Shown: piece by piece, positions 56,147-64,000 of the stretch
How positions within the stretch are numbered: the first letter of the stretch is position 1
How the letters are laid out: each line of letters opens with the position of its first letter
Source: Helianthus annuus
Taxonomy: Eukaryota; Streptophyta; Magnoliopsida; Asterales; Asteraceae
Length of the DNA: 64,000 nucleotides
NCBI RefSeq assembly: GCF_002127325.2
Contig: NC_035437.2
Coordinates: 166,252,263-166,316,262 of the forward strand
Direction of reading: 5' to 3'
Notes under the pieces: model-generated
Told to the model about the DNA's origin: nothing
The model's input: the letters and a program-made list of their open reading frames with translations, nothing else
The model's database searches: none
Position numbers and translations under genes: made by a program

Positions 56147-58640
56147 TGTTACACCCCCAAAATACCACATGCGGAAACCCCCGCGAGGCGTGTGACGTAC
56201 CAGGATCTAGCCACCAATCACATTGAACTCATAACAAGATTTCAAATAAAAACTTTCATTCATTAACATAAAGTGTTACAAAACATTAAATCTAATTCTT
56301 CGTGTTCAGCAGAAGCATAAATCATTAGTTAAGTGTTTCATAAACCATATGTATGAAAACCATTAGACTTGTCTCGCGATTCCATGTATCTCGACCCATG
56401 ACCACTCTAGCCTGCCAGACATCAAGCTCCATATCACACGTATCTATAACCTGCGAGCATGCAAACAAGTGTATCAGACAACGCTGGTGAGTTCACAGTT
56501 TTATGAAAACGTTTGGTTACCAAGTGTTTATTCCAGTTTAATAACAATTCCGAAAGTAATGTTGATAATAACTCGAGTACCGTACAAGATGGCTTCCAGA
56601 TTGTTTTGGCCATCCCCAATGCCCCCTATCTAAGCATTGGTCATGATTAAGGTCATTAGTTCACGCCCGTCCTCTCAGGTACGGTGTGAGGTTGCCAAGC
56701 CTAATAGTGCTATCAACTAATACCCCATTACCTCTCAGGTAACTATTCGGTAGAAGATGGGACTTAAGGTGTTAGGAAATGAGTGTATTATCCAACATTC
56801 CAGTTTTTACCCAGAAAGACTTATTCCTCTCAGGAATACCCATTTGATTTACCCAAAGACTTATTCCTCTCAGGAATACCCAACTGATTGTCCCACCCAC
56901 CGGGACGCATGCTAAAGAGAAGTGAACTCACCTTAGATTGCTCGGTATGTTATATTACCCATTCCAAGTTGGTCAACAAAACCCTACCATGGTTACTAAG
57001 AATAGTCAGTATAATGCTCACATATATCACGTATCCAACGTACACGTTACACAAGTAGCATACAAGTAAGACACACGTCCTTATATGAGTCGTAACTGTT
57101 AATCATGCAACCCATTGATCCATAACGTTCGTTGTAAAGTCACATAAGAAGTGTATGGGTTTCGTATGCAAAACAATCACTTAACAGTACATGTATTTTC
57201 ACAGATTGCATTGGCTGCTAAGATCACAGTTTATCACATAACAAGTATTCAATTCTCAAACAAGTCTACATCCCATGTGCATGACACATAACAACATTTA
57301 TAGATGTACTGTCTACTCACACAAGTTAAGTCAAGGTCCTCATTTTTGGTTAACATTAGTATCATGCAACAGATAGAATTTTATAATCCAACTACCCAAT
57401 ATCATGTTCATCACATCTGTTTCACTGTCTGACCATTAGCCTTCACGGCGAAGAATCCTTCTGACGAAGGTCTATTCTTCGCCGGGAATAAATGCGACGA
57501 AGAATCTAGTGGTTCGTCAAACACCAGACGACGAAGAACTATATTCTTCGTGAGAATGAATGCGACGAAGTAACCCAGAGGTTCGTCAAACACTAGTCGA
57601 CGAAGAACTATATTCTTCATCGAACTACGTTCTTCGTCGGGGAAGGTCCTTCGTCGCTTCATCAACAGTTACAGTTTCGTGATTGATACTAACAGTTTGA
57701 TAGTTTCCCCAATCAGATCAAACGACACTTATAACCAGGATCATATACCCAATTATGAACAATCATCAACAATTCAATAGTCAGTTCAAAACATAACAGT
57801 TACAACACTCATCATTTTATTAACCACAGTTAACAACTTACCATGTGAATTATCAGGCTAACTGACAAATCATCAGTTGTAAAACCCAAATCTCTAATCA
57901 CCAATCCAACCATAATTTCATATCATGAGCAATCATTTATTCTAGATTTACGATCCTATGACTGAAACTCTAGTTTTCATGTCACATCCAAACCACATTA
58001 ACCATGTACATTCTCTAATCATCATCAGTTTATGTGCAACAGTTCTAGATCATCGATAATCATCAAGCATACTTCTAGGTTAACTATAAATACTCACACA
58101 AGGATCATCATCACACGAAATCACGTATTGGTAATAATCCAATGAACGAAACAAGGCACTAACCTTAAGACAGGATAAATCAGTGATGCTCTACGATCAG
58201 GAAGCTTCGAATGAGGGATGAGGGGCTGACGTCAATCGTTTGATGAGAGAGGGAGAGTTAGGGTTTGATAATATTTCATGTTTTGTGAAATATTTCATAA
58301 ATTAGAGGCGGTGGTGGTGGTGGTTGATGGTTGAAGAGAAAAAGTGGGGGTTGTGGTGGGTGGTTGTTAACAGAACAGTGAGGAGTGGGGAAGAAGAAGA
58401 AGAAGGGTGGGATGGGGGTAGGGGCCACTCAATTAATAATTTATTAAAATAATACTTGTAATGACCAAATTACCCCTGAGGAAAGGACAAAACATCAGGA
58501 TTTAATTTGAGGAATTTGAGCTGATTTCACTTTTGGACCTAAATGGCAACAAAACTGAAACCACAGGGACCCAGATGCAAAAGGATTGAGATTTGAACTA
58601 AAATGGCAAAACTACCCAAACCTCAGGGACCAAAATGGCA
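56147..58640 (-). repeat. LTR remnant, minus-strand Gypsy-like; far end uncertain
   Basis: The minus-strand LTR ends ...GGGGGTGTAACA at 56147. The far end is not defined; a half-MITE (58455-58640, ending ACCAAAATGGCAGTTTACTC) may bound it. Contains the CGACGAAG repeat cluster at 57430-57660. No ORF is supported. Confidence 0.6.
57430..57660 (-). repeat. CGACGAAG/CTTCGTCG repeat cluster
   Basis: Two ~65-bp direct units (GCGACGAAG...GGTTCGTCAAACAC(C/T)AG... GACGAAGAACTATATTCTTC) plus further CTTCGTCG/CGACGAAG inversions. The minus ORF across it merely repeats KNIVLRRLVFDEPL. The counterpart of GC-palindrome clusters in other LTRs here. Confidence 0.85.
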
Positions 58641-58815
58641 GTTTACTCTAGATAATAATATAACTGTGAAAAGGGTGTGTGGAAGGGTGTGCCTTAATAC
58701 ATGAAAGGGTGAAACTTTTTGAAGGGGTGTGTGTTTTGTGTTATTAAAGGGTGTGACTTTTAAACAAATGGACATAACACAAGTTGCTAATTGTATAAGG
58801 GTATATATATAATTA

Positions 58816-59162
58816 GGGGATGGTTCAAATGAAAACCACTTTTATTGCGAAAACTCGAAAACTAACTAAAAAAACCTAAAAAACACACCAAAAGTTTTTT
58901 TTTTTACAATTTTTTATTAAAAAATGCTAGTTTTTATATATATAAAAAAACTTTTTAAAAAAAAAAAATTTGTAGTGCACATGTGTAATAATTCACATGT
59001 GTAGTACTATTACACATGTACACTACAATTTTTTTTTTAATTTTTTTATATAATTTAAATAGCGAAAATTGGTATGAAAAAAAAATTGGTATGTTTTTTA
59101 GGCTTTTTAGTTAATTTTCGAGTTTTCGCGATAACTAGTGGTTTTCATTTGAATCTTCCCCT
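58816..59162 (+). mobile_element. TIR MITE (347 bp)
   Basis: Ends GGGGATGGTTCAAATGAAAACC and the inverted GGTTTTCATTTGAATCTTCCCC; perfect 9-bp TSD ATATAATTA (58807-58815, 59163-59171). Same family as 24149-25029. Confidence 0.95.
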
Positions 59163-59171
59163 ATATAATTA

Positions 59172-59527
59172 TTATGTAACATTGGTACTTATGTTTATTA
59201 TTATCTAGGATTAGTGGGTGACGGTTATATGGTAGTTAGTTTTGAATCAATATAACAAAACGGTTGTTCATACTCGATTCACAGCATATGTATATAACAT
59301 TGATGATAATCGCTTTGATCATCACCAAGAAATTATAATATTTCCTACAAACCGTCTCTATTCATCACTTTGCTTTACCATGCTTGTTCATACTCGATTC
59401 ACTGCACTTTGATCTAATCAATTACCACCAACATAGTGGTATCAGAGCAGATTTCCAGGAACATGATCCTTTCTTTAATTGATTATCACGTTTCACTTGA
59501 CATTCCTATATAATGTTTATTAAGGGA
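59172..59527 (+). repeat. Plus-strand LTR end plus primer site (remnant)
   Basis: A TTACCACCAACA end (about 59429) is followed by TGGTATCAGAGCA at 59433-59445, an iMet primer site in plus orientation. The internal region stops at 59527 where the minus-strand chromovirus begins. The start of the LTR is not resolved. Two ~30-bp GTTCATACTCGATTCAC(T/A)GCA repeats lie inside. Confidence 0.6.
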
Positions 59528-59731
59528 TGATACAAACTGTTTTAGAGAGAGATTAGAGAGAAAAGACAAGAAGATTAGCTCACTCAACACTAACTACTTT
59601 CATTAACAACTTCTGTTTAAGTACACAATCATCAACTAACTCTTAACTACCTAACATCACTTTTGACATAACTCGCCCCTCAACTATTCATTATTTACAA
59701 TACAGGCCCCTCACTTATTAGTTCCATATCA
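59528..59731 (-). repeat. 3' LTR of the chromovirus (204 bp)
   Basis: Minus strand TGATATGGAAC...CAGTTTGTATCA, preceded by polypurine tract GTTGAAGGGAAGGGTAT (59732-59748). The second LTR is outside the window, so the boundary rests on the TG/CA ends and tract. Confidence 0.75.
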
Positions 59732-59765
59732 ATACCCTTCCCTTCAACTGATTTTGACCACAAAA

Positions 59766-61515
59766 TCAATAGTCAAAATGAAATTCTAGAAATTGAATCA
59801 TCGTCTCCTCCAAATTTTCCCACGAGGCATCAGTACTAACTGGTAAGTTATTCCACTTAGTCAGCACCTCCATACTCATCCGATTGTTCTTTTTCACTAA
59901 CCTTTTATCAATCACGGCGGCTGGACTGTAACAAAACCTTGGTTGAACAGGTAATGGAAGGATGATCGAGTGATCACCATGAGTTAGCTTTAGCAGCGAC
60001 ACATGGAAGACTGGATGTAGTTGAGCTTCTTCAGGTAAATCCAGCTTATACGCCACTGTTCCCGCTTTTTCAATAATAAAAAATGGTCCAGAGTATTTAG
60101 GGCTTAGCTTGTGATGTTTGTGATTCCTTAGGGAGTTTTGCCTATAATCTTGCAATTTCAAATACACCCACTGCCCTACCTTAAATTCCTTTTCAGACCT
60201 CTTCTTATCTGCCTTTTGTTTCATCCGATTAGAAGCAATAAGCAGGTGTTTCCTCAATTCTTTAAGAAGTCGTTTCCTTTCCAAACATAACTGATCAACA
60301 GCCTCCACAGTGCAGTCTTTAGGTATATGGGGAACAAATAGTGGGGGTGGATAACCATATAGGGCTTGAAAAGGAGTGGTTTTAATGGCTGAATGGAAGT
60401 TAGTGCTATACCACCATTCTGCCAAAGATAGCCACTTGAGCCATGATGTATTGGTGCTCAAAGTCATAGCCCTTAGATAAGCCTCAATGCACCTGTTTAC
60501 AACCTCAGTTTGGCCATCAGACTGAGGATGATAAGCAGTTGACATAGCTAATTGCACACCATGCATCTTAGTGTATTCTTTCCAGAAATTACTCAAGAAT
60601 ATAGGGTCCTAATCACTCACAATAGTCTGGGGCCACCCATGAAGCTTAAAAACATGATCCATAAACAACTGAGCCACTGTCAGTGCAGAATAAGGATGAC
60701 TAATAGGAATAAAATGACCATACTTAGTCAATCTATCCACTACTACCATCACCGAATCCTTTAGGGCTGCAAACGAACCAAACGTTTGGCGAACAGTTCG
60801 TGAACCGTTCAGTGGGAAGTTCGTTTGTGTTCGTTCGTTTATTAAACAAACGAACACGAACAAGAAATTTTGTTCGTTTAATTAAATGAACAAACATGAA
60901 CAGAGGCCCTGTTCGTTCATTTATGTTCGTGAACATTCGGTAACGTGTTCGTTTGTGTTCGATAGTTCATTTGTGTTTTTAGTTTTTATATATAATTAAA
61001 TACTTCAAAATTCCGAAAAATTAAATATCTAATAAGTGTCAGTGTATTATATATTCTGTTCATGAATGATTGTTTATGTTCGTTTGTTTCCATTTGTGTT
61101 CATGAACATTAGTTTGTGCTCATTTGTGTTTGTCAATGTTTGTTGCCTAAAATTAACAAACAAACACAAACGAACACGAACAAGTTCATTTCCTTAACAA
61201 ACGAACACGAACATAAAATCTTGTTCGATAAGTGTTCATGAACGGTTCGCGAACACATATATTTCTTAACAAACGAACACGAACAAGGTCTTGTTCATGT
61301 TTGTTTGGTTCGTTTGCAGCCCTAGAATCCTTTCCATTCACTTTAAGGAATCCACCAATGAAGTCCATGGATATATCAGAAAATACTGACTTTGGAATAG
61401 GCAAGGGCTGTAAAAGGCCAGGGTATGCTACATTTTCAGTTTTGACCCTTTGACAGATATCACATGTTCTGATGAACTGTTTGACTTGCTTGTGCAACCC
61501 TTTCCATTTGAACAT
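59766..61515 (-). pseudogene. Chromovirus integrase, split by a MITE and one stop
   Basis: The zinc-binding part (CDICQRVKTENVAYPGLLQP) and first core Asp (SDISMDFIGG) lie at 61515-61325, then the MITE; the core resumes at about 60762 (SVMVVVDRLTKYGHFIPIS) and reaches IVSD, where an in-frame TAG (60609-60611) interrupts before DPIFLSNFW. The rest (60596-59766) has HPQSDGQTEVVNRCIEAYLR, a GPF-type segment (SPKYSGPFFIIEKAG) and a chromodomain-like end (EVLTKWNNLPVSTDASWENL). Upstream, the join to RNase H at about 61580 is frameshifted. Confidence 0.9.
60763..61324 (-). mobile_element. MITE (562 bp) inside integrase
   Basis: Ends AGGGCTGCAAACGAACC and GGTTCGTTTGCAGCCCTA; perfect 9-bp TSD GAATCCTTT (60754-60762, 61325-61333). 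The interior is made of inverted CGAACACGAACA/TGTTCGTGTTCG-type motifs. The 9-bp TSD suggests Mutator type, although such short-TIR elements are often labelled differently. Confidence 0.93.
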
Positions 61516-61580
61516 TCCTTTTATCCTTTGAGTAGTTGCATGAACCCCTGAATGCCCCCCATTCCAGAACTGTGAGACAA

Positions 61581-63478
61581 CTAAATGATATCATGCTGTA
61601 ACTTCACATCACTACCTATGACCACTCTATTCCCTTTCATCAACAACTGCCCATCCCATTTATACCCTGGAACAGTTTCCCCTTTGGATAATTTCTTAAT
61701 CTTCTCCAAAAGCACAGGATCTTGTGACCAATAATCCTTAATTCTTTGCAATAATGAGGTATCCAAAGTAGATAATGAAATAGTCAACAATGCAGGCCCA
61801 GATACTCTAGATAAAGCATCTGCCACCTGGTTCTCCTTTCCTTCTTTATAGACTATTTCATAGTCATACCACAACAGTTTTGACAAGCAAGCATGTTGAA
61901 GAAGGGTAGTCAACTTCTGTTCCATGAGATATTTCAAACTCCTCTGATCTGTTTTTATGATGAAGTGGCCACTAGACAAATAATAGTGCCAATGTTTGAC
62001 AGCATAGATAATGGCCAATAGTTCCTTCTCATACACTGAACATGCCTGCTGCCTTGATGATAGAGCTTTACTGATAAAAGCTAAAGGATGGTTGTCCTGC
62101 ATTAAGACAGCACCAATGCCTAAAGCTGAAGCATCAGTTTCTAAGACAAACGTCTTATCAAAATCTGGTAATGCCAGGACAGGTGGTGAACAAACAGCCT
62201 CCTTTAACTTCTCAAAAGCTATTGTAGCTTCTTTAGTCCAAACAAAATTATCTTTTTTAAGTAAGGAAGTAAGGGGTTTAGCCAAAATACCATAGGATTT
62301 GATGAACCTTCTATAGTAGCCTGATAAACCCAAAAATCCCCTGAGTTGCTTAACATTTGTAGGAACTGGCCACTGTGCAACTGCTTCTATTTCTTTGGAT
62401 CAGTAGCAACACCATTTTTAGAGATAATGTGACCCAAATACTCAACAGTGGTACCCCCAAATTCACACTTTGACAGTTTGGCAAACAACTGATTGCTTCT
62501 CAAAACCTCTAGCACTGCTCTCAAATGTGACACATGCTGGTCCACTGACTGACTATAAATGAGTATATCATCAAAAAACACCAGCACTGATTTCCTCAAG
62601 AATTGCTTGAATGTATGATTCATCAGGGACAAGGACTGAAATGTTGCAGGAGCATTAGTTAGGCCAAAAGGCATAACTAAGAACTCAAAATGTCCCTCTT
62701 GAGTTCTAAATGTTGTTTTGTGGATATCATCTGGAAACATCCTAGTCTGATGGTACCCAGATCTCAGATCCAACTTAGAAAAGATCACAACCTTCCCCAA
62801 TTCATCCAACAGCTCTTCTATTAAGGGAATTGGATACTTATTTTTCACCGTAGCATGATTCAATTTCCTGTAATCTATACACATCCTCCAGGATGCATCT
62901 TTTTTCTTCACTAAAACAACTGGGGTTGCAAATGGACTAGAACTACCCTGAATCACCCCAGTATCCAGCAATTCTTTAGTCATCTTCTCAATTATGTCTT
63001 TCTGTGCAGTTTGATATCTATAAGGTTTCTGATCAATAACCATTACCTCATCCTTCAACCTTATCTTATGATCAAAAGGCCTAGCAGGTGGCAAGGTAGT
63101 AGGAACTGCAAAGACATCCTGGAATTCCTCAATTAAAGCTTTAATGGTTGGATACTCCTCACCTTTGGTAACTACTGATCTATGTTGGAACTGATCAGAC
63201 TTTCCCTCTTGTTGTAAGCTAAACAATTGAGACTGCACAATTTGATTTCCCTGAAAACCCAACAGATGATCCATTAATTCAGTGGAACATAATGAAACGC
63301 TATTAGTGTTGCTACCCTTCAATTGGTACACCTTCTCATTCACTTTAAACTGCATGGTCATATCTTGAAAGTTCCATACTATATCTCCTAATGGTAACAA
63401 CCATTGAACCCCCAAAACCATGTCATAATTTGCCAAAGGTAGTACTAACACATCTGCTTTCATCCACAACCCTTGCAT
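61581..63478 (-). pseudogene. Chromovirus RT-RNase H, frameshifted
   Basis: RT (63478-62387): PYRYQTAQKDIIEKMTKELL, KKKDASWRMCIDYRKLN, SKLDLRSGYHQ, MPFGLTNAPATFQ and the catalytic VFFDDILIYS. Frame lost at about 62388-62395 after DPKK; RNase H follows from LSGYYRRFIKSYG with VLETDASALGIGAVLMQ, YEKELLAIIYAVKHW, TDQRSLKYL and KENQVADALSR. Family order and lengths are normal apart from the shift. Confidence 0.93.
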
Positions 63479-63484
63479 CTGCCA

Positions 63485-63985
63485 TTAAAAACCTGAACAC
63501 ATCCGTCCACACATTAACTGTGACCCATTGGCTACCCCAACTTTCATGCCCTCAATATTTTGCAAAGGACAGTTTAGCTTCTTGGCCAATTTTTCATCTA
63601 TAAAGATGTGAGTGGAACCAGAATCAATCAAGATTTGTAATGGTTTGGTGCCCAAATTTCCAACCACTTGCATAGTAGAGAATGAAGGAATTCCAGTGAG
63701 AGCATGGATAGAAATAAGTGGGTCATTTAATGTGGTATCTATGACTTGTTCTTGCCCCATAATGTCAACGAATTGTTCGCCTTCTTCATTCTCTTGTTGA
63801 CCATCATCTTCCCCACTCCAAACTTCCAATACATACAACTGTTTATTGGGACATCTGTGAGCAGGAGTGAACTTATCATTGCACCAAAAACATTCTCCCT
63901 TGGCTCTTTTGGTTTCTATTTCTTTACTAGTGAGCCTTTTAGTAGTAAACTTTTGGTTTGTTGGTGGGTTGGGTAATAAGGGCAA
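63485..63985 (-). pseudogene. Chromovirus gag end and protease
   Basis: Zinc knuckle-like CFWCNDKFTPAHRC, a Glu-rich linker, then protease LQILIDSGSTHIFID with the DSG active-site triad. In-frame TAA at 63485-63487 separates it from RT, which continues in the same frame. The gag start lies beyond the window. Confidence 0.88.
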
Positions 63986-64000
63986 ATGAGAAGTATTAAC

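Larger units (their letters stand above)
59528..64000 (-). mobile_element. Ty3/Gypsy chromovirus (3' part), broken
   Basis: Minus-strand order: gag end and protease (63985-63485), RT (63478-62387), RNase H (62333-61581), integrase (61515-59766), then polypurine tract and a 204-bp LTR (59731-59528, TGATATGG...TGTATCA). The 5' part lies beyond 64000. A MITE interrupts integrase. At least four breaks (two frameshifts, two in-frame stops). Zinc finger, short LTR and chromodomain-like end suggest a Reina-type chromovirus. Confidence 0.9.

Noticed and set aside
57411..57665. Minus ORF with a repeated KNIVLRRLVFDEPL motif
   Set aside because: The protein repeat only reflects the underlying CGACGAAG DNA repeat inside an LTR.

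Overview
This is a plant nuclear window, most probably from Asteraceae (sunflower/lettuce family). The basis is 20-exon gene structure with GT-AG introns, a eukaryotic tRNA with a pol III terminator, and LTR-retrotransposon types (TGTCACACCCC/TGTTACACCCCC termini, CCHC-triplet gag, proline-rich extra ORF) that I recognise from Asteraceae. No search could be run, so species is not assigned. Most of the 64 kb is nested mobile DNA; one apparently intact protein-coding gene and one tRNA are present.

Layout. 1-7367: minus-strand Ty3/Gypsy element cut by the window edge (gag with a frameshift, an 11 x 43 bp tandem array, an extra proline-rich ORF, tRNA-iMet primer site, 3.39 kb 5' LTR). It sits in the 5' LTR of a plus-strand Athila/Tat-like element (7368-17551) that carries gag and protease but no RT/RNase H/integrase; that LTR is also split by a 3.39 kb solo LTR (7847-11233). 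17552-27630: an LTR remnant, a host exon split by a hAT element, and a stack of TIR elements, many with exact target-site duplications (TSDs). 27844-29305: broken fragment of a plastid-type UMP kinase gene with a solo LTR in an intron. 29970-39398: 698-residue DnaJ-like/thioredoxin-like membrane protein gene, 20 exons, with at least seven TE insertions in its introns. 39712-39785: tRNA-Thr(AGU). 40527-47907: nearly complete Ty1/Copia element with AATAA TSD. 48342-48851: 5'-truncated LINE. 49638-50094: small broken gene 5' end. 51590-52085: long imperfect hairpin. 52400-53900: three diverged ~537 bp repeats. 54270-54866: CACTA-type ends. 54867-58640: minus-strand LTR and leader remnant. 59528-64000: minus-strand chromovirus with a short (204 bp) LTR and several breaks.

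Most notable: (1) the extra ORF between the 5' LTR and gag at 2569-3783; (2) 18 copies of a CACGGGGCCGTG-type palindrome in three clusters of three pairs in the Athila-like element, with comparable GC-palindrome clusters just upstream of the TATA box in three other unrelated LTRs; (3) a J-like domain without HPD fused to a thioredoxin-like domain without CxxC; (4) a host exon whose frame reads through cleanly once the hAT insertion is subtracted.
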